Under the pieces are notes generated by a model. It was not told the DNA's origin. It saw nothing but the letters and a program-made list of their open reading frames with translations, and made no database searches. DNA of 64,000 bases. Source: UBA6168 sp964508135 (GTDB taxonomy: Bacteria; Bacteroidota; Bacteroidia; Chitinophagales; Saprospiraceae). The position numbers were made by a program, and so were the translations under genes. This document shows positions 7,974 to 16,670 of this stretch, piece after piece (the stretch's first letter is position 1; every line of letters starts with the position of its first letter). The stretch lies in the NCBI GenBank assembly GCA_964508135.1, contig CAZDSU010000033.1, positions 1 through 64,000 of the forward strand, in the 5' to 3' direction.

Positions 7974-9026
7974 ATGAAAAACATCAAAGGCCCCGCCATC
8001 TTCTTGGCACAATTCATGGGCGACCAAGCACCGTTCAACTCCCTCGAAAGCATCTGCACGTGGGCGGCCAGCCTCGGCTACATCGGTGTTCAAATCCCCA
8101 CTTGGGACAGCCGCCTGATTGACCTCGAAAAAGCCGCCAATAGCAAAATATACTGCGACGACCTCAAAGGCCGTGTCGAAGCTTGTGGCGTCCAAATCAC
8201 CGAACTTTCGACCCACCTGCAAGGCCAGCTCGTGGCCGTGCATCCCGCCTATGACCTCGGATTCGACGTGTTTGCGCCAGCCGAATGTCGCAACAACCCC
8301 GCCGCCCGCACCGAATGGGCCGTGCAACAACTGAAATGGGCTGCCAAGGCCAGCCGCAACCTCGGCATTGATGTCCATGCGACGTTCAGCGGGGCGCTGC
8401 TATGGCACACGATTTATCCTTGGCCGCAGCGCCCCCAAGGCCTCGTGGACACGGGCTTCGGCGAATTGGCCAAGCGCTGGCTACCCATCCTCAATGCCTT
8501 CGACGAGGTGGGCGTTGACCTCTGCTACGAAATCCACCCCGGCGAAGACCTGCACGATGGCGTCACCTTCGAGCGCTTCCGGGAGGCCACGGGCAACCAC
8601 AAGCGGGTGAACATCCTATACGACCCCAGCCACTTCGTGCTGCAACAGCTTGATTATCTGGCGTACATTGATATTTACCATGAATTCATCAAGATGTTCC
8701 ATGTGAAGGATGCCGAGTTCAATGCGACCGGAAGGAGCGGCGTTTACGGCGGCTATCAGGGCTGGATTGACCGCCCCGGCCGCTTCCGCTCGCTCGGCGA
8801 TGGGCAGGTGGATTTCATCTCCATTTTCTCGAAATTGGCGCAATACGACTACGATGGCTGGGCGGTGCTGGAATGGGAATGCTGCATCAAGGACGCCGAA
8901 CAGGGCGCTGCCGAAGGTGCGCCGTACATCGAAAACCATATCATCAAGGTGACGGAGCGGGCGTTTGACGACTTCGCTGGCGGCAAGCCGGACGAGGAGT
9001 TGAACAGGAGGATGCTGGGGCTGTAG
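7974..9026 (+). CDS. Sugar phosphate isomerase/epimerase-type TIM-barrel protein
   Basis: Member of the xylose-isomerase-like TIM-barrel superfamily (AP endonuclease family 2 fold), 350 residues. Metal-ligand-type residues are visible in CYEIHPGED, LYDPSHF, MFHVKDAEF and VLEWECCIKD. They sit at the ends of consecutive strands, as in sugar epimerases and hydroxypyruvate isomerase relatives. The substrate cannot be read from the sequence. I chose ATG 7974 (MKNIKGPAIFLAQFMGD), because upstream sequence in frame belongs to the palindromic leader. No sugar-catabolism genes are next to it, so the pathway is unknown. Confidence 0.85.
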   Translation: MKNIKGPAIFLAQFMGDQAPFNSLESICTWAASLGYIGVQIPTWDSRLIDLEKAANSKIYCDDLKGRVEACGVQITELSTHLQGQLVAVHPAYDLGFDVFAPAECRNNPAARTEWAVQQLKWAAKASRNLGIDVHATFSGALLWHTIYPWPQRPQGLVDTGFGELAKRWLPILNAFDEVGVDLCYEIHPGEDLHDGVTFERFREATGNHKRVNILYDPSHFVLQQLDYLAYIDIYHEFIKMFHVKDAEFNATGRSGVYGGYQGWIDRPGRFRSLGDGQVDFISIFSKLAQYDYDGWAVLEWECCIKDAEQGAAEGAPYIENHIIKVTERAFDDFAGGKPDEELNRRMLGL

Positions 9027-9064
9027 ATTTTGGAACGCTGATTCGTTTCCGCTAAACAACAATT

Positions 9065-9211
9065 GGAACACGGGCGACGCGGGTGCGGCGGATTTTGGAC
9101 GGATTTTTTCTCGTTTTACGACAACGATGGCAAACGAATCAGATTTGCTTATTTGGCAATAAATGGAACATGGGCGATACGGATACGCTGGGTTTTGGAG
9201 GGATTTTTTCG
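9065..9211. repeat. Two direct copies of a 47-bp flanking repeat of the GxxExxY unit
   Basis: Copies at 9065-9113 and 9165-9211 share the pattern ggaacayggg...cggattttgg...ggattttttc. The reverse complement of the same repeat lies at 9656-9702, on the other side of the GxxExxY pseudogene. The pair therefore forms long inverted ends around that gene. Confidence 0.7.
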
Positions 9212-9228
9212 GTCAAAACTCAACTGCT

Positions 9229-9628
9229 ATGTTACTACACCAAGAACTTACGGAGCAAATTTTAGATGCCTTTTATGAGGTTTAAAATGAGCTTGGCTAT
9301 GGCTTTTTGGAAAAAGTTTATCAGAATGCTTTGTACTTTGAGCTAAAAGGATAGGGGTTTCGATGCAATTCCTCAAAGAAGGTGTGCGGTACATTACAAG
9401 ACAAGGGAGGTCGGCGAGTATTTTACTGACATTATCGTCAACAACTTGATAATCATTGAGTTCAAGGCTTGTGAAACCATTCGGGATGAGCAAGAGCTAC
9501 AACTTCAGAATTACTTGAAAGCCAGTGATTTGGAAGTTGGCTTTGTCTTGAACTTTGGAAAAGAGCCTGAGTTTTCAAGGAAAATATTTACGAACGACCG
9601 TAAAAACATCCGCAAAAAGAAGATGTGA
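9229..9628 (+). pseudogene. GxxExxY-family protein, broken
   Basis: The frame opens at ATG 9229 with MLLHQELTEQILDAFYEV, then a stop (TAA), then NELGYGFLEKVYQNALYFEL with the G-x-x-E-x-x-Y signature. A second stop (TAG) and a frameshift near 9350 follow. The remaining part (TDIIVNNLIIIEFKACE... to NDRKNIRKKKM) reads in another frame and is intact to 9628. GxxExxY proteins (about 125 residues) carry a nuclease-like core, but their role is not well established. With two stops and one frameshift this copy is dead. The A/T-rich composition and the inverted repeats on both sides suggest it came in as a mobile unit. Confidence 0.85.
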
Positions 9629-9655
9629 ACCAATTTAACCTGTATTGTTTAATCT

Positions 9656-9702
9656 CGAAAAAATCCGTTCAAAATCCGTCGCATCCGTGTAGTCCGTGTT
9701 CC
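9656..9702. repeat. Inverted copy of the GxxExxY flanking repeat
   Basis: The reverse complement matches 9065-9113 closely (ggaacacgg...acggattttttcg). It closes the inverted-repeat-bounded unit 28 bases after the pseudogene's stop. Confidence 0.7.
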
Positions 9703-9742
9703 CATTATTGTCAAAAGACAAAATGCTGTGTGCCTTCGAGGG

Positions 9743-11038
9743 TTACATCTCCCGATGCTCCACAACCTCATCCGATTCCACCAAAAACCTCTCCTCCCCA
9801 GGGAAGAATCTCGCCCGTTGGAAATCCTCCCCGGCGAAGCGTTTTACGGCTTCCATGTCCTTCCAATAAGAAATAAAAGTGTGGCGAGTCACCTCCCCTT
9901 CGGTTTCGTGAAAAAACGTGACGCCGAGGTTGCCGGGGGTGGCCGTACAGTTGGCCACACAATTGGATTTGGCAAGGTTTACATATTCGTCCGTCATGCC
10001 AGCGGGTGTGGCACCGTGCCAGATTCGGGCAATGGCAGGCGATGCAATCGGCTGAATATCAACCACTTTCACGGCACCGACGGGCGGGAAGCCCAGGACT
10101 TCGGAAAAAATATCGGCCTTTTTGAACAATTGAAATTTTTCAAAATACGGAATCTTCGATTTGATGAAAACCACCCCAGTGAGCATCAGCACGGCCGCAA
10201 TGAGCGACTGCCCGGTGATTTGTTCGTTGGCCAGCGCCCAACCGAGGAACATGGCTACCACGGGATTGATATAATTGGCAGTTGCGACCTTATCGGGCGT
10301 GGATTTTACGAGAAGGTAATTGAAGGCAGAAAATGAAACCACGGATCCGAAAAATACGAGGTATACCCAAGACCAGCCGCCCCTGTCTGTGACATTTGCC
10401 CATTGAAAATGAAAGGCTTCGCCACTAATGAAGCTCACCAGCAGAAGTACGCCCCCACCAGCCAGCATCTGTATGGCGGCGCTCTGGAGTTTGTTATCGG
10501 GCATGTCCATCTTCGAGAGCTTTACAGAGGCGATGCCCCAAGAAAGGATGCTGACGAAGATAATGCCCAGCCCGAGCATGGTTTTGCTGCCGCCAATAAA
10601 TTGGTCTTGCCCAACGAGGAACGACATGCCAACAATACCCAATAAAGTACCGATGATGCCCGATAAGTTGGGCAATTTTCCGTGCAATTGCCACATCAGC
10701 AAAAGAATGAAAAGCGGCTGAATGGATGCCATCAGTGCCACCATGCCGGAACTGATGTACTGCTCCGACCATACCATGCCGCCCGTGCCGATGGCCAAGA
10801 ACATGATGCCAAGTTTAGCGGCGTTTTTCCACTGTGCAGTGGTGGGTTTGCTGCCCCGAAACAACTTGCTTAAGAAGAAAAGTATAAGACCAGCGGTGGC
10901 GAAGCGAGTGCCTGACATGAGCAGCGGCGGAATGTCTTGGATAGCGTACCAATTGGCGAGGTAAGTGGATCCCCAAACGAAGTAAATGAGGCCAAAACAG
11001 ATGGGTATTAGCCAAGTATCTTTCATTAAATGCTTCAT
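9743..11038 (-). CDS. EamA/DMT-family transporter with C-terminal ABM-like domain
   Basis: Residues 1 to about 297 form a ten-helix drug/metabolite transporter of the EamA type. Two related five-helix halves are visible, for example GLIYFVWGSTYLANWYAI in the first and GIIFVSILSWGIASVK near the second. Residues about 334-431 are soluble and read like an antibiotic-biosynthesis-monooxygenase (ABM) ferredoxin-like domain: IARIWHGATPAG, TPGNLG, FISYWKDMEAVKRFAGED, VEHREM. EamA proteins normally end at about 300 residues, so this is a fusion, or two genes joined by loss of a stop. The ABM domain would be cytoplasmic if the transporter has its usual ten helices. Substrate unknown. Confidence 0.85.
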   Translation of the reverse strand: MKHLMKDTWLIPICFGLIYFVWGSTYLANWYAIQDIPPLLMSGTRFATAGLILFFLSKLFRGSKPTTAQWKNAAKLGIMFLAIGTGGMVWSEQYISSGMVALMASIQPLFILLLMWQLHGKLPNLSGIIGTLLGIVGMSFLVGQDQFIGGSKTMLGLGIIFVSILSWGIASVKLSKMDMPDNKLQSAAIQMLAGGGVLLLVSFISGEAFHFQWANVTDRGGWSWVYLVFFGSVVSFSAFNYLLVKSTPDKVATANYINPVVAMFLGWALANEQITGQSLIAAVLMLTGVVFIKSKIPYFEKFQLFKKADIFSEVLGFPPVGAVKVVDIQPIASPAIARIWHGATPAGMTDEYVNLAKSNCVANCTATPGNLGVTFFHETEGEVTRHTFISYWKDMEAVKRFAGEDFQRARFFPGEERFLVESDEVVEHREM

Positions 11039-11067
11039 AACGGCAAGACATTCTTCAGTGTGTTCCT

Positions 11068-11104
11068 AAAAAAGCAAAAGTGCCAAGGAAAAGTTCCAAG
11101 GCAC
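11068..11104 (-). terminator. Terminator of the ECF sigma gene
   Basis: On the minus strand GTGCC-tt-GGAA pairs with TTCC-tt-GGCAC, followed by ttttgctttttt. It lies 51 bases past the sigma-factor stop. Confidence 0.7.
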
Positions 11105-11154
11105 CTGCTCTTAACGCTATGTTGATTCTCTTTGTTCTAAGAAAAAAGTGCGGT

Positions 11155-11670
11155 TTAAGCGGCCTTCACCCTTGAAGCGTCCTCGTACATTTTTTGGAGC
11201 TTGCGACGGGCGAAGAAGATGCGGCTCTTGATAGTGCCGAGTGGCGCATCCAGCTTTTCAGCGATCTCGTCGTACTTGTAGCCCTTGTAGGCCATCCAAA
11301 ATGGGCGTTTGAAGTCTTCGGGCAGGGCGCTCACCATTTTGAGCAGTTCCTTGTAAGCCATCATTCCCTCGCCGTCGTTTTCGATGCCAGGGCCGCCGGA
11401 GTTGAGGTAGTAGTTGTTGGGGGTTTGGTCGAGAATGACGCCCCTGCGTACCTTCTTCCGGTAGTTGTTGATGAAGATGTTGCGCATGATAGTTACTGCC
11501 CAAGCCTTGAAGTTGGTGTCGGGCGTGTACTTGTCTGCGTTGGAAATGATGCGGTACGAGGTGTCCTGATACAGGTCGTTTGCATCGGCCTCGCTGCCGG
11601 TAAGCTTCAGGGAAAAGGCCCTGAGCGAAGGAGTGATTTTGGTTAACTGACTATAGATGCTTGATTCCAT
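11155..11670 (-). CDS. ECF-family RNA polymerase sigma factor
   Basis: Alternative sigma factor of 171 residues. Region 2 lies at about 20-85, with DLYQDTSYRIISNADKY followed by FKAWAVTIMRNIFINNYRK. Region 4 lies at about 115-165, with LPEDFKRPFWMAYKGYKYDEIAEKL and the helix-turn-helix PLGTIKSRIFFARRKL. It would direct polymerase to a regulon not seen here. No anti-sigma gene is adjacent, unlike the pair at 58-60 kb, so it may be controlled at the level of transcription. A well-formed Bacteroidota promoter precedes it (11716-11747). Confidence 0.93.
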   Translation of the reverse strand: MESSIYSQLTKITPSLRAFSLKLTGSEADANDLYQDTSYRIISNADKYTPDTNFKAWAVTIMRNIFINNYRKKVRRGVILDQTPNNYYLNSGGPGIENDGEGMMAYKELLKMVSALPEDFKRPFWMAYKGYKYDEIAEKLDAPLGTIKSRIFFARRKLQKMYEDASRVKAA

Positions 11671-11715
11671 GACGGGTAATTTTCGGTGAACAGGTGATTT
11701 TGTAATTATTTTTTA

Positions 11716-11747
11716 CAAAAGTACAATCAGGCGGAATTTTTTGCAAA
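11716..11747 (-). promoter_or_regulatory. Bacteroidota-type promoter of the ECF sigma gene
   Basis: On the minus strand TTTG (11744-11747), a 20-base spacer and TACTTTTG (11716-11723) match the TTTG / TAnnTTTG consensus. The start codon is 46 bases downstream. Confidence 0.65.
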
Positions 11748-11943
11748 CGTTTTTTTCTATTTAGACACAATCTTGACATTTTTAATACTCTCTTAACAGT
11801 TTTGGGGGTCGTTTAAACTTTCGCAATGTCAATGCTGTTTACAATCCGCCGCCAAATATGAAACTTGGTCTGGTTTTTTGTAAAACTTATCTACAAAACG
11901 CAGGAAATAATAGAACTTCGTAAATACAAGCCAGGATTGCCCT

Positions 11944-12495
11944 ATGATGGATTTTTTAAAAAATGACAGCGGTTTCTGCCTTGCAGAGAATTTGAGGTCG
12001 CTCCGCAAGCGCATGAAATGGAGCCAAGAAGAGCTTGCCGACAAGGTTGGTCTGAACCGTGGCAACATTGCCTCTTACGAGAACGGCACCGCCGAGCCGA
12101 GAATCTGCAACCTCGTCAAGATTGCCCACCTCTTCAATATCCCCGTATTTACACTAACACACAGTAACTTAAAAGAAGAACCCGCCATCGAGGAGGCTAT
12201 CCTCCAGCAACGAAACGGCTTCGCACAGCCAGGTCCCGACATGCTTGCTCATTTCTTGAGGGAGGCCGGGGATTTCCAACAGGCCATCAAGGGGCTGCAC
12301 TGCCTCTTCCGGCTCAAAACCAAGAACGTTACCGAACTCCCCGATGAAGCGCTTTATCTCAAAGAACAATTTGAGCAACTCTACGGCCTGTCGGAACAAT
12401 TGATGTCCTCCCACATGGAACTGTTGGCCATCGTCAAGGAAAAATGCCCAACCCATGGGCAGGCTGAGGGCGACAAACCGACCACAATGGCCTAA
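11944..12495 (+). CDS. XRE-family (Cro/C1-type) transcriptional regulator
   Basis: Predicted DNA-binding protein of 183 residues. The N-terminal helix-turn-helix is clear: ENLRSLRKRMKWSQEELADK, then VGLNRGNIASYENGTAEPR (about 14-52). The rest (about 70-183) is helical and of unknown function; it could be a dimerisation or ligand domain. The first codons are ATG ATG at 11944. The FemAB-like gene follows after 51 bases on the same strand, so the two may be co-transcribed. The regulator's target is not known. Confidence 0.85.
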   Translation: MMDFLKNDSGFCLAENLRSLRKRMKWSQEELADKVGLNRGNIASYENGTAEPRICNLVKIAHLFNIPVFTLTHSNLKEEPAIEEAILQQRNGFAQPGPDMLAHFLREAGDFQQAIKGLHCLFRLKTKNVTELPDEALYLKEQFEQLYGLSEQLMSSHMELLAIVKEKCPTHGQAEGDKPTTMA

Positions 12496-12546
12496 ATTCA
12501 TTAAAAAAACAGGCTGTTACAATCTTTAAGCAATAACATTGCGGGA

Positions 12547-13536
12547 ATGTTCAATTGTGCCATGGAAACCATCCAACAATCTGGCCATACGACCGAATTG
12601 CTTGAACGGGGCCAAATCGAAGACACGGTTTGGAACGCCTTCATAGCCCGATCGCCACAGGCTGCGCCTTATGGCTGCACTTGGTATTTGGATGTGGTGT
12701 GGCCTGGCTGGAAAGCCATCGTCGTGATGGAAAAGGGCAAGATGCTCGCCGCCCTACCCCTCAAAATTTCCAAAAAACATGGCATTCACTATGTGTTCAA
12801 CCCGCCGCTCTGCCAGTATGTCGGCCTTTTTTTTGGTGAAATAGAAAAGAAAAACGCCACGCTCACTTTTGCCCTAAAAAAGCGGCTGGTGAAGGCCCTC
12901 GTTGAGGCAATACCAAGCGAGGTGAAGGTGTTCAACCTGAAATTTTCGCCCGAATTCGACTACCCGCTGCCCTTCCACTGGGCGGGCTATGAGCTGCACT
13001 CCCGCTACTCGTACTGGCTTGACAATCAGGAAGATAAATCGCTCTTGTTCAAAAATTTCGAGGAGCGCACCCGCACCTATATTAACAAGGCGGTGAAAAC
13101 GGGCCTCACCGTTCAGCCCGTAGAAAACATCGAGGCCATCATCGGGCTGGCCACCAACCGAGGCGCCTACCCGCTGGACGAGGCGCTCTTGAAAAAGCTC
13201 TGGGACGCATTGCGCCAGCAAAAAACAGGAACAGCGCTGGAGGTTCGGGACGTAAGTGGGAAGCTTCACGCTGGGCTGGTTTACCAACAGTTTCAGCACA
13301 AAACAATCCACCTGTTCAGTGCCTTTGATGCCGAACTTGGCAGTCAGGGCGGCATGTCACTCGCCATCTGGAAGAGCATCGAGGTGGCGGGGCCGGAGGT
13401 CAAATTGATTGACTTTGAAGGCTCGATGCTGGAGCCGGTGGAGAACTTCTTCCGGGGCTTTGGTACCCGGCCCGTCCCTTATTTGCAAATAAAGAAAAAC
13501 ACGTTTCCCAAGCCTGTCCGGTGGTTGATTGAATAA
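12547..13536 (+). CDS. FemAB/GNAT-like acyltransferase-type protein
   Basis: A 329-residue cytoplasmic protein without a signal peptide. It has the two-part GNAT layout of FemAB-like proteins. The N-terminal part includes PYGCTWYLDVVWPGWKAIVV and LPLKISKKHGIHYVFNPPLC. The C-terminal part includes TRTYINKAVKTGLTV and the strand pattern LHAGLVYQQFQHKTIHLFSA ... GGMSLAIWKSIE. Known relatives add amino acids to peptidoglycan precursors or modify exopolysaccharides; nothing here fixes the substrate. An alternative start is ATG 12562. It probably forms a unit with the upstream XRE gene. Confidence 0.65.
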   Translation: MFNCAMETIQQSGHTTELLERGQIEDTVWNAFIARSPQAAPYGCTWYLDVVWPGWKAIVVMEKGKMLAALPLKISKKHGIHYVFNPPLCQYVGLFFGEIEKKNATLTFALKKRLVKALVEAIPSEVKVFNLKFSPEFDYPLPFHWAGYELHSRYSYWLDNQEDKSLLFKNFEERTRTYINKAVKTGLTVQPVENIEAIIGLATNRGAYPLDEALLKKLWDALRQQKTGTALEVRDVSGKLHAGLVYQQFQHKTIHLFSAFDAELGSQGGMSLAIWKSIEVAGPEVKLIDFEGSMLEPVENFFRGFGTRPVPYLQIKKNTFPKPVRWLIE

Positions 13537-13791
13537 AGCCTGCGTTTGCGGCACAATTATCGTTATTTCCTATCTTCGCAAATCACCACAAAATATTGTC
13601 CTCCCGACATTTGCGGAATATTTGCACCTCCCTTCAAATTCTTACACTAATTTTGTTTCCTCACACAAGCAACGGGGAAACCCAGCAGAAAAAAAATCCA
13701 ATAAACAACCGGGACCTATTGAAAGCATCTCCTTGATTTTGGTCTTTCGACCTGGGGAGCGTATTGTGTACCTTGAACATTCATTTTTGCT

Positions 13792-14829
13792 ATGAAAAAA
13801 GCAGTTTTACATTCGGTTTTTTTGTTGGTGGCAAATGTGCTGGCCGCCCAGGTCAACATTAACAATGTGCTACTGGAAAGCAATCCTTTCCTCTGCCAGC
13901 CGGGTGTGGTGAACAAGTCGCCGAGCAAGGGCGCTTCGTTCAGCTACGCCTTGAATCCAGACTATAAAATGCTATCGCCAAATGCGGAAAAACCAACGGA
14001 AGTGCGCCGCAACGAGCGCTTTGAGACCCGCCTGAAAATCCCGCTGGTTTCGAGTCCCAAACTGAAAGTCATGCTTGGCCTTGAACATACCCTGGAGCGC
14101 TACCACTTCCTCGACATTGACCCAGACAACTATCCACTGTTCAAGCATCTCAACGAAACTGACCTCAAAAACACAGGCATTTCCGCCAGTTTTTTCCGTC
14201 CAATTAACCATAAATATTATGCTTCCATGCGGTTGAGCGCCAATTGGCAAGGTGATTACAGCGCCTTCGCTACCACGGACAGCCGATACGCCGTGTACCG
14301 CCTAACAGGCGTATTTGGGGTGAAAAAACGGGATAACCTGGAGTACGGAGCGGGCATCTTGTTGAACAAAGGATACCGTGGCAATTCCATCGTGCCTTTC
14401 GGTTTTTACAACCAAACTTTCAACGACCACTGGGGCGTGGAGGCGGTGCTGCCCAGCAGCTTGAAGCTCCGCTACAATTTCAGTGAGAGTCGGCTCGCCA
14501 TGTTTGGCACCGAGTTTAACAGCCAAAACTATGCGCTTAACGTGAAAGTGCCGACGACCGTGAACATGACCAAGGATGAACTTTACCACTTCCGCCGTGC
14601 CTCTTTTGATGTCGTAGGCATCTTTTACCAGCGCCTTAGTGGCTGGACGTGGCTCCAGGTCAAGGCGGGCTATGCTTTTGACAACAAATCCGACGCCCGT
14701 GACCTGCCTCGCAGACTCACGCACGACCTCAAGCCGTCCGGCAGTGCCATCGGCGTGATCAGTTTTTTCATTTCGCCACCCAAACAGTGCGTTGACAGGG
14801 CTAGCACTCAAGTGCCCGGTGGGCTTTAA
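13792..14829 (+). CDS. Outer-membrane beta-barrel protein (DUF6268-like)
   Basis: A 345-residue exported protein with a signal peptide (MKKAVLHSVFLLVANVLAAQ). The body is rich in alternating aromatic/polar strands ending in turns, for example KYYASMRLSANWQGD, NLEYGAGILLNKGYRG and SLKLRYNFSES. It lacks a plug or enzyme motif and resembles DUF6268 barrels of Bacteroidota. It has a long upstream gap (13537-13791) with TAnnTTTG-like boxes such as 13648-13655, but the -33 spacing is not ideal. It converges with ribE, and an AAATTGG palindrome lies between the two stop codons. Confidence 0.65.
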   Translation: MKKAVLHSVFLLVANVLAAQVNINNVLLESNPFLCQPGVVNKSPSKGASFSYALNPDYKMLSPNAEKPTEVRRNERFETRLKIPLVSSPKLKVMLGLEHTLERYHFLDIDPDNYPLFKHLNETDLKNTGISASFFRPINHKYYASMRLSANWQGDYSAFATTDSRYAVYRLTGVFGVKKRDNLEYGAGILLNKGYRGNSIVPFGFYNQTFNDHWGVEAVLPSSLKLRYNFSESRLAMFGTEFNSQNYALNVKVPTTVNMTKDELYHFRRASFDVVGIFYQRLSGWTWLQVKAGYAFDNKSDARDLPRRLTHDLKPSGSAIGVISFFISPPKQCVDRASTQVPGGL

Positions 14830-14837
14830 GAAATTAT

Positions 14838-14908
14838 GAAATTGGAAATTGCTCCCACGACATGTGGGCAATTTCCAATTTCTCAATTTCCTAATTTCCA
14901 ATTTCCCA
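14838..14908. repeat. Word-built palindrome (AAATTGG type), probable bidirectional terminator
   Basis: gaaattggaaattgctcccac pairs with gtgggcaatttccaatttc around a gaca loop (14838-14882). More copies of the aatttcc word continue to 14908. The element separates the converging DUF6268-like gene and ribE, and its repeats encode the last residues of RibE (GNWKLGN). Confidence 0.7.
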
Positions 14909-15506
14909 GCAATGCCAAGTGCCGGGCTACGTACTTCCCAATCACATCAAATTCGAGGTTGACGCTATCGCCTTTTTTCAGGTGCATAAAATTGGTGTGC
15001 TCAAACGTGAAGGGGATAATGGCCACTGAAAAGCTGGCCATTTTGCTTTCAGATATGCTCGGCTTTACCACCGTCAGGCTCACGCCGTTCACGCAGATGG
15101 AGCCTTTGTCCACCAACAAATATTCCGGTTGGAACGGGTACTCGAAGCTGAAAACCCAACTTCCATCGAGGGTTTGCACCTCCGTGCAAACACCTGTCAC
15201 GTCAACATGGCCTTGCACGAGGTGCCCGTCGAGGCGGTCGTTGGCCCGCATGGCCCGCTCAAAGTTCACGAGGTCGCCCACTTTCAGTTGGCCGAGGTTG
15301 CTTCGTTGCAATGTCTCGTCAATGGCCGTGACCTGGTGCGTGCCCTCACCGAGCGCCACCACTGTCAGGCAGACGCCGTTGTGTGCCACGCTTTGGTCAA
15401 TTTTCAGTTCAGATGAAATGAATGACGCAACCGTGAAGTGGACATTGCTGCCCTTCCGCTCGATGGCGGTTATTTGCCCGAAGGCTTCGATGATTCCGGT
15501 GAACAT
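14883..15506 (-). CDS. ribE: Riboflavin synthase, alpha subunit
   Basis: Final enzyme of riboflavin synthesis, converting two 6,7-dimethyl-8-ribityllumazine molecules to riboflavin plus a pyrimidine. The product has 207 residues and two lumazine-binding halves. MFTGIIEAFGQI opens the first, which carries SVAHNGVCLTVV. The second carries GHLVQGHVDVTG and GSICVNGVSLTVV. The start ATG at 15506 is fixed by the invariant MFTGII. The final residues, GNWKLGN, come from an AAATTGG repeat element, so the natural C-terminus may have been altered. I saw no FMN riboswitch upstream. The leader contains three tandem agttggc words. Confidence 0.95.
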   Translation of the reverse strand: MFTGIIEAFGQITAIERKGSNVHFTVASFISSELKIDQSVAHNGVCLTVVALGEGTHQVTAIDETLQRSNLGQLKVGDLVNFERAMRANDRLDGHLVQGHVDVTGVCTEVQTLDGSWVFSFEYPFQPEYLLVDKGSICVNGVSLTVVKPSISESKMASFSVAIIPFTFEHTNFMHLKKGDSVNLEFDVIGKYVARHLALLGNWKLGN

Positions 15507-15611
15507 TGAGTTGACAGTTGGCAGTTGGCAGTTGGCAGCCAGCGGAAAAATGCTGAACGAGCCGAAGCCATTGCCGATTAGGAAAGTTGCAAAGCTATGC
15601 AAAAGGGCGGG

Positions 15612-15653
15612 GGCAAAAAAAAATGGAGGACACTGCTTTCAGCGTCCTCCATT
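15612..15653 (-). terminator. Intrinsic terminator for the RNA methyltransferase gene
   Basis: On the minus strand AAATGGAGGAC pairs with GTCCTCCATTT, followed by a run of T's. It is about 190 bases past the stop of the gene at 15840. Confidence 0.7.
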
Positions 15654-15791
15654 TACATTCATTCGCTAAGAAATACAGAAAAATTTATTTACGATACGAA
15701 AGTAGGATGCTTTATCGGATTCTGTGAAAGGGATATACCAGCCGTACAAATGCGTAGATGGTTGGCAAATGACAGTAGAAGTTGAAGGGAA

Positions 15792-15857
15792 AGGTATGAG
15801 GTCTGGAGGTATGTGGAGGCCGAGACATACCTCCATACCTCAGACCTCAGACCTCAG
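15792..15857. repeat. Word-built palindrome (AGGTCTGAGGTATGG type)
   Basis: The left arm (15792-15814) and right arm (15825-15857) pair as aggtatgaggtctggaggtatgt with its near reverse complement. The right arm overlaps the stop codon of the RNA methyltransferase gene. A related element lies at 55414-55457 at the end of the acyl-CoA dehydrogenase gene. Confidence 0.7.
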
Positions 15858-16670
15858 ATTTCTCTGCCTCACCGCCTCGAACAGCACGATGGCCGCCGAG
15901 GCCGACACGTTCAGTGAGTCCACCTGCCCGGCCATCGGGATGATGATGCGCTCGTCGGCTTGCGCTACCCAAAACTTCGAGATGCCCGTTGCCTCAGCGC
16001 CCAACACGAAGGCAAGTGGCTGGCGCAAATCGGTGGCAAACAGCGAGTTGGCCGCCTCCAGCCAGGTCGCCATGATTTTTATGTTGTTGCTGCGCAAAAA
16101 AGCAACTGCTTCCTCAGACGACAGCGCCACCACCGGCACGGTGAAAATCGCCCCCAAACTGGCCCGGATAGCGTTCGGGTTGAAGATGTCAGTGTGCGGG
16201 TCGCAGACGAGCACGGCATCCACTCCAGCAGCGTCGGCAGTGCGGAGCATGGCACCGAGGTTGCCGGGCTTTTCCACGCTTTCCATGATGAGCAGTAGCG
16301 GATTTTCAGAAAGCTGCAAGTCTTCGAGTGTAACGTTTTTCATTTTGAAAACCGCCACAACATTGGGCACGCCGGTGCGGTAGGCGATTTTTTCAAAAAC
16401 TTGAGCGTTCGTGGCAATTAGCTCCGCTGGTTGGTTTACCCCCGTGGGGCTGGTGGCATTTTTCAGCAATTTTTCAATGGTGGAAAACGGTGTGACGGAC
16501 TCCTCGAACAGCAGCGCCACTGCCTCGAAGCCGCTGCGCAACGCCAGCTCCACCTCCCGCAGCCCCTCGGCCACGAACAAGCCCTGCTCCCGGCGGTCAC
16601 GGGCCTTGGCACCGAGCACGGCAATGTTTTTTATCAGCGGGTTTTGTGGACTGGTGATTTGTTTCAGCAT
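15840..16670 (-). CDS. TrmH/SpoU-family RNA 2'-O-methyltransferase
   Basis: SAM-dependent ribose methyltransferase acting on rRNA or tRNA in the cytoplasm, 276 residues. The N-terminal substrate-binding part starts MLKQITSPQNPLIKNI and contains GLFVAEGLREVE. The knotted SPOUT domain carries motif 1 (ESVEKPGNLGAMLRTADAAG), motif 2 (FVLGAEATGIS) and motif 3 (IPMAGQVDSLNVSASAAI). I chose ATG 16670; ATG 16682 is a near alternative. The last residues (RSEV) and the stop codon lie in a palindromic repeat. The exact nucleotide target cannot be told from the sequence. It is divergent from the beta-helix lipoprotein gene. Confidence 0.9.
   Translation of the reverse strand: MLKQITSPQNPLIKNIAVLGAKARDRREQGLFVAEGLREVELALRSGFEAVALLFEESVTPFSTIEKLLKNATSPTGVNQPAELIATNAQVFEKIAYRTGVPNVVAVFKMKNVTLEDLQLSENPLLLIMESVEKPGNLGAMLRTADAAGVDAVLVCDPHTDIFNPNAIRASLGAIFTVPVVALSSEEAVAFLRSNNIKIMATWLEAANSLFATDLRQPLAFVLGAEATGISKFWVAQADERIIIPMAGQVDSLNVSASAAIVLFEAVRQRNLRSEV

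Noticed and set aside
9063..9278. Short open frames before the GxxExxY pseudogene
   Set aside because: They run through the direct copies of the 47-bp flanking repeat and into the pseudogene in the wrong frame.
15507..15620. FMN riboswitch upstream of ribE
   Set aside because: I found none of the conserved RFN-element blocks; only three tandem agttggc words are present.
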